Source of the DNA: Rhizopus sp. PT2906
Taxonomy: Eukaryota > Mucoromycota > Mucoromycetes > Mucorales > Rhizopodaceae
Direction: 5' to 3'
DNA length: 22,559 nt
Assembly (NCBI GenBank): GCA_025529335.1
Contig: JAMYHX010000603.1
Location: 1-22,559 of the forward strand
In this document: piece by piece, positions 1-8,017 of the stretch
Numbering within the stretch: the first letter of the stretch is position 1
How the letters are laid out: every line of letters begins with the position of its first letter
Notes under the pieces: generated by a model
What the model saw: only the letters and a program-made list of their open reading frames with translations
What the model was told of the DNA's origin: nothing
Databases searched by the model: none
Position numbers and translations under genes: made by a program

Positions 1-227
1 TTTTTTGGCAGTAGTTATTTTTTTCCTTTTATAGAGTTAAATATTGAAATACGATAATATAAGATAGAGAAGAGGAGAGGGGAAGAAGAAGGAAGAGGAA
101 AAAGAAGTACTGTGGACAGAAAAAGAAAGAGAAAAGAAAAAAAAGAAGAAAGAAAAAATATACAAGCGTATATGTGTGAGTGTGAGTGTGTGTTTTTTAT
201 ATGGTAATAGAAATGAAGAGAAAAGAC

Positions 228-350
228 CAATCAGAGTACAGCGGTGAATGAATTTAACATCTATTTTTTTTTGAACATTTTGATCAACTCAATGGTGCAC
301 ACCTACAAAATGGTTGACAATGTTTAAATAAATGGTGCTTACTAAAGATA
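228..350 (+). repeat. Direct repeat copy A (diverged)
   Basis: This segment matches 1274-1372 in the same orientation. Shared blocks occur in the same order: ACCAATCA near the left end, TGAACATTTTGAT (272-284), a GTGCAC..CCTACAAA block, and GACAATGTTTA (316-326). Small indels separate the blocks. Its nature is unknown; it could be a decayed transposon end, a duplicated non-coding element, or a segmental duplication. Confidence 0.65.
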
Positions 351-1273
351 AATATCACCTTATCTTTGAATACATCTCTTTCTTTCTTTATTTCTCTCTC
401 TTTCTGTCTCTCTTTTGATTCTCTCGTGCAAAAAAAAGCATAAAAAGACAATGTGATGAAGAAAAGGACTGCATTTGTAAGCAAACAATTTATACATTAT
501 TATGATACACAATGTCTATTTATTCGTATTATATTATTGTTTTTGGCGCATAACCATTGGCTATTTGTTTGCACATCTATCATTTCTACATGGTGATTAA
601 TAAAGTTAATATGTGTTTACCTTAAAAATGATAGAGTGTTCCGGATATCAGAAGATAGAGAGAGAATGTGTTTAGCGGCGACTTTATTCCTGTTACAATT
701 GACAAGGTAGCCTGTCAAGATACGTTCATTTTCCTTACTTCCTTCTCCCCTCCCCCAGTGCTTCACTCAAGTAAGCTAAAGCGAGTGATTTTATAACGCT
801 TTAATTGAACCAAATATGCATCTATTTCTCGAATTGAATCGTAATTTCAAAAAGGAGATCATATACTGCAATAACACCTGTAAAACGTCTTGAAAATCAA
901 ACAGTACTATGGTTGGCTAAAGAAACATTGAAAGGCTTCAAAAAGTGTAGTGTAAGCATATAAAATGGATACTCATATAGTATAAAATAGAAACTGTAGA
1001 TCACATTCCAGTATAGTTGATGATTGCCATTAATGAGACAATGAAAAGAAGTACCTTTTCCTAAAGTAGATGTATATATAAAATGCATCATTACATCTAA
1101 TAAAGTGCAATAGAATCAACATACATAAAAGTAGGTAAGAGTAGTTGATTTTGTCCCCCCCCCACAAACCTGCTGTACTTTTGATAAAGATATATTGATT
1201 TATTATTTTGAAAAAAAAATTGCTGTTTATATATTCTGTTCTTTTTTTTATATATATAAAAAGAAAGAGAGGC

Positions 1274-1372
1274 CAACCAATCATAATGAAATAATGATTC
1301 TATTTTTTGAACATTTTGATAGAGTTAATAGTGCACCTACAAATAAATGACAATGTTTAGAAAGATAGTACT
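1274..1372 (+). repeat. Direct repeat copy B (diverged)
   Basis: This is the second copy of the repeat at 228-350, with TGAACATTTTGAT at 1308-1320, GTGCACCTACAAA at about 1331-1343 and GACAATGTTTA at 1349-1359. The matching blocks are offset by about 1036 bp. No coding potential is visible in either copy or between them. Confidence 0.65.
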
Positions 1373-1392
1373 TTTATATATAAACTAGACCC

Positions 1393-3090
1393 TTACATCC
1401 AAATACGTGTCTTGTAAAGCTTAAATAGTTCTCTAACCAATTCTCGAAAGTCAACCCTTTTTTCTGCCACAAAGTAAAATGTAAGCTTTCGTCTGTCCCT
1501 GTAGAATAATATTATTAGATGTATGAAATAATAAACAAAGAACTTACCATTGGTACTCCGCATCAACCACTTGCATGTTGAGTTTCTTTTGCTTAATTTT
1601 GGATTGACAAACAAGCAATGCCTTGGATTCATCTTGACCCTTGGCTAAAAGCAGTGTGATCTCGTCAGGTCTTGCATGACGAAAGATACGTTTGATATAA
1701 ATCTCTTGTTTCTTTTCTGATGGCTCATCTTCTATATTTCGATTGCTTCGATAAAAGCTTTCTATTTGTGATCGACTGATGTTTTCCATGCTTATCTTTC
1801 CAAGGTCACGCCCTCTATCAGCTTCAACGATCACCAAGTCATCTTGTTTGAAATTGGGTAGAGGTGAATAGAATATATCTGATCTTCCTCCTTTGAATTC
1901 GATAGCATAGAATGTAACATTGCTCAATACCTCAGAGTCAAACTTGACACCTTTGCCCATATCATCTATATTGATGTCTTCTTCCATTTCATCTTCTTTC
2001 TTGTTATCTGCATGCGGCTGAATGGCTAAACTTTCAACAGTCTCGGTTAATGCATCCATGTTTGATATGTGCGTTGGTCCAGCTAATGAATGACGTCTTT
2101 GAGCAAGTAATGCACTATTGGTATTATCATTGTTACTGCTATGGTTGCTACTTGTTGTGAATGGACTATATATAGAGTTAATTTATCTTTTTTTTTCTCT
2201 CTCTTTTTTTTTTTTTTCTGAACTCCTTACTTGTGGGTATCTAATGTCAATGGAGTTAATGAAAATCTACGGATTCTTTCTCTATCGCCAGCAGACATCT
2301 GGGGTGTATACAAAGGTGAAGTAGTTGGCAAAATAGGCGGAGGAGGAAGTGAGATGGGTGCCAATGATAAACGACGATGAAAGGCATTATTGCTTCTATT
2401 ATCCTTCAATGGACTCCATATATCCATGACGGCTGCTGATGATTTTGATCTAACCCTTGCCCTCAGCAATTCCTCCTCCTCCTCTTCCTCTTCTTCTTCA
2501 TGCATTGTATCTAGTAAATTACTTGGAGTGCTACCACTATTGTTTGAAAATAATGGGGTGTTTTTATTGCTACTAATCATATTGTAGTGCTGTTGTAGTT
2601 GATGACGCTGCTGCTGTTGAAAATGATGCTTCAGTTGCCACTGTTCTTCAAAGCCAAAAGAGTATGACATCGACCTATGTTCTCTATAGAATGGCTCGCC
2701 AGATACCTCAGGCAGCATAGGGACAGAGGCAATATCAGGGTACTCTGTCGGACTCGTCATGCTACCCGTATTTAATACAGACCATGGTGCAGCTGCATTA
2801 TTTGTAGACCACTCATTATTTGATGCGGTATTTATGGCTGAGTTTCGTTGTACGGGTGGAAAGGCATAATCTTGAAGTCGACCGAGAGGATCATTTGTCA
2901 TTAGGTCATTCGAAGTAGTCATAGCAGGTGATATAAGACTTGGTCTTCTATTTCCAAATGGTTGCCAACCTGTGTTTGCATTGGTTTCTTCATTTTTTGA
3001 TGGTTCATTAAAAAACGCCTAATAAAAAAACCTGTATTAAGCCATATTCTGTTCTTTGGGTCTCTTTACACTTGAAACAGGCCTGGACAT
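1393..3090 (-). CDS. PSP1: PSP1 C-terminal-domain protein (polymerase-suppressor PSP1-like)
   Basis: Four exons were rebuilt: 3070-3090, 2231-3018, 1548-2165 and 1393-1498, giving 510 aa. Introns of 51, 65 and 49 nt are GT-AG and keep phase throughout. The first joined residues are MSRPVSS|AFFNEPSKN. The N-terminal half is low complexity (Q-, N-, S- and E-rich, with an acidic run and an IRRFSLTPL stretch). The C-terminal part is the conserved PSP1 domain: YAIEFKGGRSDIFYSP, DLVIVEADRGRDLGKI, IYIKRIFRHA, then across the last intron EYQWDRRKLTFYF and VDFRELVRELFKLYKTRIWM. In yeast, PSP1 was isolated as a suppressor of DNA polymerase mutations; its biochemical role is poorly defined and the protein is Asn/Gln-rich. 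The tiny first exon is the least certain part. It was chosen because a TAG lies immediately upstream of the second exon, so an upstream in-phase start is needed, and a donor (GTAAAG) and a branch-like CTTAAT fit. Confidence 0.88.
2186..2219. repeat. Pyrimidine-rich tract inside a PSP1-like intron
   Basis: This T/C-rich low-complexity tract on the plus strand is a purine tract on the gene's sense strand. It fills most of the 65-nt intron 2166-2230 of the minus-strand PSP1-like gene. Confidence 0.7.
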
Positions 3091-3382
3091 TTATATCAAA
3101 CTTCTAAGCTTTTATTTTCTATAAGAAAAGAGAAAGAAAGAAAAAGGAATAAAGAAAAGAAAGAAAAGAAAAGAAAAAAGAAAAGAAAGAAATAAAAAAA
3201 AAAAAAGGGAGAGAGGTTATTTTTTGTGTGTGTGTGCGTGTGTGTGTGCGTCTGTATGAATATTGGTGTGTGCGTGTGTTTGAGCTCTTTTTTTTTTTTT
3301 TTTTTATTTACAGTGAGAATGGTAAACATTGCTAAAATTAAATGGGCCCTTTATTAAAGAATAGATGTCACTTTTCCAAAAA
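3091..3382. repeat. Simple-sequence region: purine tract, (TG)n and poly-T
   Basis: This region upstream of the PSP1-like start holds an A/G-rich tract (about 3118-3215), a (TG)n microsatellite with CG interruptions (about 3225-3280), and a poly-T run (about 3288-3306). It may include the gene's promoter, but no defined regulatory site can be supported. Confidence 0.7.
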
Positions 3383-3990
3383 TGAATGACACCCAAAAGT
3401 TAAAGGCTGCCATCTTTTTAAAGATTGCCACATTAAAAGTACTCGAAGAAGCAGTTGGTAAGCAAGTTTTCTTTTGTAGCTAAAGGTTTTAAAATGAAGC
3501 CTGCCTTTTGTTTCAAAACTTAGCAATGACAAATACTTTCCCTTTATGAAGAACAAGGAATAAATGTACTCGACTTTATGATGTTCTAATGCAAATCAAA
3601 GATCCTAACCTTGTCCTGCAAACCATCGTTTTACAAAGCTTTTATTTAGAAGAAAAGTGATGATATAGAACCAAAGGCTGTTACTAAATTAGGATTAAAG
3701 GGAGAACACTTACAATGATTTTAGTGATAAGAGAGGTGTTTATAGGTCGAATGCTAGAAGGTGCGGAGGAAAGAGGAAGAATGGTCAGATTTACAAAGGA
3801 GCTTATAAACTTTCAGAAAAGGACGCTAAGTCATACGATTCATATTTGAACATGAGGCATATATTCAAAGCCTGTTTGATAAGGGTTCCCAGCCTTATGC
3901 TGAAGATATTATCGATGATTTGTCAAAACATGAAATAGAAAAAAACACTGATTTATGTTTTACATGCACCAGAAAGTAGGCTAAATAATA
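3383..3990 (+). pseudogene. Unrecognised decayed coding block
   Basis: Several plus-strand peptide segments with protein-like composition follow one another in different frames, broken by stops. An ATG segment near 3383 reads MNDTQKLKAAIFLKIATLKV and ends in EEAVGK, possibly at a donor (GTAAGC). Later segments read TRLYDVLMQIKDPNLVLQ and then QSFYLEEK near 3575-3658; IYKGAYKLSEKDAKSYDSYL near 3790-3850; and AEDIIDDLSKHEIEKNTDLC near 3900-3960. I do not recognise the family. It could be a broken host gene or transposon-encoded protein next to the Tc1/Fanzor relics. Chance open frames in AT-rich DNA are the alternative. Confidence 0.35.
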
Positions 3991-4882
3991 TAAGTACGAA
4001 TCCATCATAACTGGTCTTTTTTGATCAACTGACAACATGAAATTATCTCTTTCTTCTTCTTGAAAAGAACACAAACCAAGATGGTGAGCAGTGTTGTTGG
4101 ACGGCATCATAGGTTGTATCTGGAGATAGCGCCCTTAGAATTATTCTAACTTTAGTGCATGCAGTGTTTCCCTATTTCTTTATCAATGGCAAAATACGAC
4201 TGCGATATTAAGAAAAGTTACGCAAATGCTTTAAAGTCAATCAAGTAAAGCGGAAGAAACAAGATCTTTACTGTTCTCTATCTTAGCGAGTTAACAGATA
4301 TTTCATATAACACGCATTTTATTTTTGTAGATAATTTAATTTACTATGAAGTCTTGCTCAAATATAAAAAACAGTACGCTTGATACAATTAGACCATTTC
4401 AAGATACCCAGCAACCCCTCCAGAGCTATAGACATTTGTCAGAGATAGCAAAATCATGTTTGCTTGGCCGAAATCTTGTCGTATTTGCTAAAACTATCAC
4501 TTAAAACCTGTCTATATCATTATCGTTATGTCTTATTTCTTTATTAACTTGTACATGCTTTGACATTGCCAAGTTTATTTTAGGCACGCCTTTTTTTTTT
4601 TAATAACACTATATATATAATGGACTAGAGGCAGACCCAGAATAAACCCTGCCGAGCACGTTCCCGCTTGAGGTATTGGTTGTTGTTGTTGTTAATACTC
4701 TTGTCAGTAAAGAATAAACAATAATTCGGTTTCGTACCAAAGTGTAAACCCAATCTTCCACAAATTATACGTCAAATGTTTGGAAAGTTATTGCTCTTCA
4801 TATTCAGAGTTTTGAGATTCCATGTTTATAAAAAATAAGCTTTGACATGTTTATTGAAAGAATATAAAATAAAAAGAAAAAT
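3991..4882. other. Non-coding or highly decayed region left of the Tc1 relic
   Basis: No gene is supported. It includes a poly-T run (about 4592-4601), a TATATATATAA stretch followed by a locally GC-richer segment (4621-4672), a short TTG/TTGTTG repeat (about 4679-4693), and the region where a Tc1 element's 3' end and terminal repeat would be expected. No convincing matching terminal repeat was found. Confidence 0.5.
4804..4813 (+). repeat. Possible inverted-repeat arm (pairs with 7011-7020)
   Basis: TCAGAGTTTT here is the exact reverse complement of AAAACTCTGA at 7011-7020. A loosely matching GAT lies two bases further in on each side. The two arms bracket the Tc1 relic plus the Fanzor relic. 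Ten bases in AT-rich DNA is weak support, since a chance match over this distance is plausible. Confidence 0.2.
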
Positions 4883-5452
4883 CAATACTTCGTCCACCTT
4901 CCTTTTGTTGTAATTACCGCCTCGCATCGAGCCTTCATGCTTCCTACTAAACATGTTGCTAACCCAGGGCTTATTTTTTCCCATTCTTCTCTCAATACAA
5001 TGCTCAACTCTTCAATATTTCTTATCTCACTTCTTCTTTCCTTGATAAGTTTACCCAAAGCGGCCCAAACATGCTCTATCGGGTTCAAATCAGGACTTTG
5101 TGCAGGCCAGTACTCAAAGCCCCTGATCTGGCGAGTTTCCTTTCCACCATCATGCATAGCCACCAGTTGTGGCAGCTAGCTCCATCTTCTTGTAACATGA
5201 AGCCTCTGTCATCTTGCTGGCAGAGTCGCACGAACCAGGGATGAAAGATTTGGGCTAAAATATTTATATATTTGTCTTGATCAACTGTGCCGTCAACCAA
5301 GACCAAAAAGGACCAAAACTATTGGCATGAAAGCAGCTCCATATCATCACTTCACCGCCTCCATACTTCTTTGTTGGTACAAGATGCTTAGCTTCATATC
5401 GTTCACCAACTTTTCTGATGACTCTGGTACCATCATGGTTACCGATAACGGT
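4883..5452 (-). pseudogene. Tc1/mariner-type DDE transposase, truncated and frameshifted
   Basis: On the minus strand the catalytic and C-terminal parts of a Tc1-like transposase can be followed in three frames. These are VIGNHDGTRVIRKVGERYEA and GGGEVMIWSCFHANSFGPF (about 5305-5452), VLVDGTVDQDKYINILAQIF to MLQEDGASCHN (about 5175-5305), then YWPAQSPDLNPIEHVWAALG to the stop at about 4884 (CEAVITTKGRWTKY). At least two indels separate these parts. The second acidic residue (QEDGA) and the final Glu (NPIEH) are visible. The N-terminal DNA-binding region and the segment with the first catalytic Asp are missing. Similarity ends at about 5450, exactly where the plus-strand Fanzor relic begins. 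The element cannot encode an active transposase. A second, diverged member of the same family lies at 11747-12328. Confidence 0.88.
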
Positions 5453-6916
5453 GAAAAAAGAAAACAAAGCTCAGGCGTGAAGCAAGAAAAGCAAAAAGCC
5501 AAAAGACAAAAAACGGTAGCAAGCTCTTCATCGGTTATTTGCACTAGCTGTAAACAAACTGGCCACAAATCATCGCGCTCTCCAGATTGTCCTAATCATA
5601 TGTTGTCAAAAAACGAGATTTTTAGTCGAAATTTGGGACAACAATTTAAAACATATTATCAACATATGAAGCAGAGCATAAAGACGATCATGCATATGAT
5701 GTTAGGAGCCTGCCTCTGCCTAGGCTTTTTTCTGCATTGCCAAGCCCATCATTGCACTGGAGATTTATCAACATCAGCGTAGATTCTCTATCTGCCTTTG
5801 TTAAAGAACCTTTACCGCGAGGCTATAACGATCAGTTAAAAATGTTCTACAGAGTTTTTAGTTTCAAAAAACTACGAATCAATAGGTAAAATCTCGTCTT
5901 CAGATTGCCTACATGTATAATATTCAATAATCTCTTTTTGTTTATTTGAATAGTATCGACGCTTTGCTTCCAAGTCAGAACAACAAGATCATGTTTGCAA
6001 ATACTGTCAAGTCTGATGGATTTACGGTTGATTTTGTAATCAACAAAAGAACAACAAAAGATACCTCTTTAGCAGCAAACGTTGATTTAGCGCCTGAAGA
6101 TTTTGACTTGAAAGAAGTAAAGCAAACATATCAGCCCATGTTTCTTGGTCCTGGAAGAAAGAGTGTGTTCACTGCTGCAATCGGTTTAGATACAACCAAC
6201 CATCAGATAAGGCGCTGCTCAACAGCAAAGTACCATCACATGACAGGTTCAACAAAGTACATTAAAAAGCTGGAAAAACTTAAGACTGAAAAGGGAATAA
6301 AAGACATCGAGAACAATATAACCTCTGCTAAAACAGCTGAATGTGCTACTTATCTCTCCTATATTGAATATATTCTTACCCATGTTGGCACGTTGTTCGC
6401 ATTTTATGATTACAAAACAGCAAAGGATCGTTTCTTCATGTACCAAGGCAGACAAAGAGCGACAGAAGAAATGGTAAACATGCTTGTACACAGAGGAGCC
6501 AAGTATAATAAGAAGAAAAGAAAGAAGAGAAAGTGGAAGCCCGCAAAGTTCCAAATGGAAAGAGAGAAAGTGCCTACATAGTCTTTGGTGCGGGAATGTT
6601 TGGCAAAAACTCAATAAAGCTGAAGGGAAACAAGTGTGGTGTCACTGGTGTTTCTTGGCGGGCGGTAAAAAGAAGAGAAGCAGCTGGAGATCTCATCGCC
6701 GTTACAATTGATGAATACAACACCTCCAAAGTTTGCAATGCTTGTAACAATGATCCTCTTGCAAAAATGTCTGAATTAAAAGGCTGTAGTGTACTGGTTT
6801 GTAACACCTGCAAGACATTATGGCAACAAGATATCAACGCTTGCAAGAATATGCTGTCTATTTCTCCTTCAATTTGGGATGGAAGAGGTCGACCTTCTAG
6901 GTATAGAAGAAACTAA
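5435..6916 (+). pseudogene. Fanzor (eukaryotic TnpB-like RNA-guided nuclease), broken
   Basis: Fanzors are eukaryotic relatives of IS200/IS605-type TnpB and cut DNA guided by an RNA from their own locus. The first ATG (5435) lies on the edge of the antisense Tc1 relic. A zinc knuckle (CTSCKQTGHKSSRSPDC, about 5540-5590) and SRNLGQQFKTYY follow. The frame then breaks near 5650-5670 and continues as LHWRFINISVDSLSAFV and FKKLRIN. A 68-nt GT-AG intron (5886-5953) follows, then SIDALL, IMFANTVKSDGFTVDF and FLGPGRKSVFTAA. A second frame break falls in the purine-rich stretch at about 6520-6560. The rest reads YIVFGAGMFGK, GNKCGVTGV, IDEYNTSKVCNAC, CNTCKTLWQQDINACKNM and the stop at 6916. The Glu (6713-6715) and last Asp (6830-6832) of the RuvC site and both CxxC pairs remain. 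The RuvC-I DPG is GPG here (Gly codon 6147-6149), which removes a catalytic Asp. The part between the zinc knuckle and RFINIS looks much shorter than in full-length relatives (from family knowledge), so an internal deletion is likely. Confidence 0.88.
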
Positions 6917-7134
6917 ATGTTGTATAAAATCGCCGTAATGAACACGGTTTCCCTTTTGGGATAAAGATTGTTGCAGGTAAAGAAGATGTCTGATAATTTT
7001 ACTTGATCCAAAAACTCTGATTTTTACTAAATTTTTGTACAGTAGAAATACTAGTAAAATATACGCATATTAATTTCATTATTTTTAGGTTGGTGCCATT
7101 TATTCTTTAGTTTACCGTTTCCACTGTTTATCAA
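6917..7134 (+). ncRNA. Candidate remnant of a Fanzor guide-RNA / right-end region
   Basis: Fanzor and TnpB guide RNAs typically come from the 3' end of the nuclease gene and the adjacent element end. Directly after the stop are two compact hairpins: CCGT(6933-6936)/ACGG(6944-6947) with a 7-nt loop, and TCCC(6950-6953)/GGGA(6958-6961) with a TTTT loop. A further 8-bp pair, TTTTACTA (7022-7029)/TAGTAAAA (7052-7059), lies downstream. Location and structure fit, but there is no homology or expression evidence and the nuclease is dead. This interval also holds the promoter and 5' leader of the Nudix gene starting at 7135. Confidence 0.25.
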
Positions 7135-7919
7135 ATGTCAAACATGACAATAAACACTGAAGAAACAGAAGCTATTATATTAGAAGACAAGGTTGTCTAC
7201 AAGAGGTTATTATTGTTATTATTGTGTGTGTGTGTTTAGTCCATTCACCTTTTATTAGGTACATTACTGTATGGGATCGTACAACTCAATTCAAAGACGG
7301 ACGCGTTATAAAATGGGATATTGTCGGACACGATACTTCTTATCCAACCTTTGTAGTTGTCTTTACCTTTGATACAACAAAGAAGACAACATGCATATTG
7401 AAAGAATACTGTCAAGGAACAAACGAGATGGTAACAAATAAAGTAATCTCAACACATATGTGTGTAATGACCCTTATTACAAAAGAAATACACTTGTGTA
7501 GCAGGCGCTTATGACAAAAGGAAGCATAAGAGGTAACATTATATTCTTTATCTTTTTTTTTTCTTACACTAATAATAATAATAATAATAATAAGTGCCTT
7601 AGAAGCAGCACAACATGAATTATCAGAAGAAGCTCATCTAAAGCAAGGTGAATGGATCAATTTACTACCACCAAGTCAACCTGCAGATGGTATCAGTGAA
7701 TTAAAATGGGGAAAAAACCGATTTGTACCCTATATTTGTATAAACCCAATCCAAGATGATACACCCATGAATAGAGACTATGAAGAACATATTGAAATCA
7801 TCAGGGATGTTCCCATAGATCAATTACGAAAGTTTATTACAAGAGGAGAAATGATGTTACCTTCTGTACAAACATGTTGGATGGCTATCGAATATTTAAA
7901 GGAAAACAACCTTTTATGA
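7135..7919 (+). CDS. Nudix hydrolase-domain protein
   Basis: Four exons (7135-7205, 7259-7430, 7486-7532, 7595-7919) give 204 aa with all phases consistent. The product begins MSNMTINTEETEAI and runs through VVYKRYITVWDRT, WDIVGHDTSYPTFVVVFTFD, EYCQGTNEM, VAGAYDKRKH and a Nudix-box-like ALEAAQHELSEEAHL, to ISELKWGKNRFVPYI and the stop. Nudix enzymes hydrolyse nucleoside diphosphates linked to another group; the substrate cannot be told. The Nudix box is divergent: the metal-binding ExxEE glutamates are kept, but the usual Arg of REL is His and the late Gly is His. The second splice removes 55 nt and gives M|KYTCVAGAYD. Exon 3 is only 47 nt. The first donor is a weak GTTATT, supported by frame and family sequence. 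It converges with the kanadaptin-like gene, leaving about 98 bp between stop codons. Confidence 0.92.
7571..7593. repeat. (AAT)n microsatellite at an intron 3' end
   Basis: About seven AAT units form the end of the third intron (7533-7594) of the Nudix gene. The splice acceptor AG is the last, altered unit of the repeat. Confidence 0.85.
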
Positions 7920-8017
7920 TAGAACATCAGATGGCTTCGTGAATTTAACTAACTTTACTAGCTTCTCATTTTCCTATAAAAGTATTATTATTGTTATTAT
8001 TATAGATTCAACCCCTT

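Larger units (their letters stand above)
1..1392. other. AT-rich gene-poor region left of the PSP1-like gene
   Basis: I see no credible gene here. The open frames are short and made of low-complexity residues. The stretch holds a purine-rich tract (about 65-160), pyrimidine-rich simple sequence (about 370-420), a run of C (1155-1163), and two diverged direct repeats listed separately. It lies beyond the stop codon of the minus-strand PSP1-like gene, so its right end probably includes that gene's 3' untranslated region. Confidence 0.6.

Noticed and set aside
1..1392. Short frames as small genes
   Set aside because: Low-complexity translations, some without an ATG start, no splice-supported continuation.
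3096..3329. Minus-strand 77-codon frame rich in F/L/S and TH repeats
   Set aside because: It is a translation of simple repeats (purine tract, TG repeat, poly-T).
4621..4700. Possible tRNA gene
   Set aside because: No cloverleaf, no T-loop GTTCRA in the right place, no acceptor stem.
5327..5434. Extension of the Fanzor frame upstream to an ATG at 5327
   Set aside because: That stretch is the antisense of the Tc1 transposase (GGGEVMIW, GERYEA on the other strand), so its plus-strand frame is a shadow.
5347..5568. Minus-strand 73-codon frame over the Fanzor start
   Set aside because: Antisense of the zinc-knuckle region; it does not continue the transposase.
6249..6846. Minus-strand open frames inside the Fanzor relic
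   Set aside because: No family resemblance; shadows of the plus-strand coding sequence.
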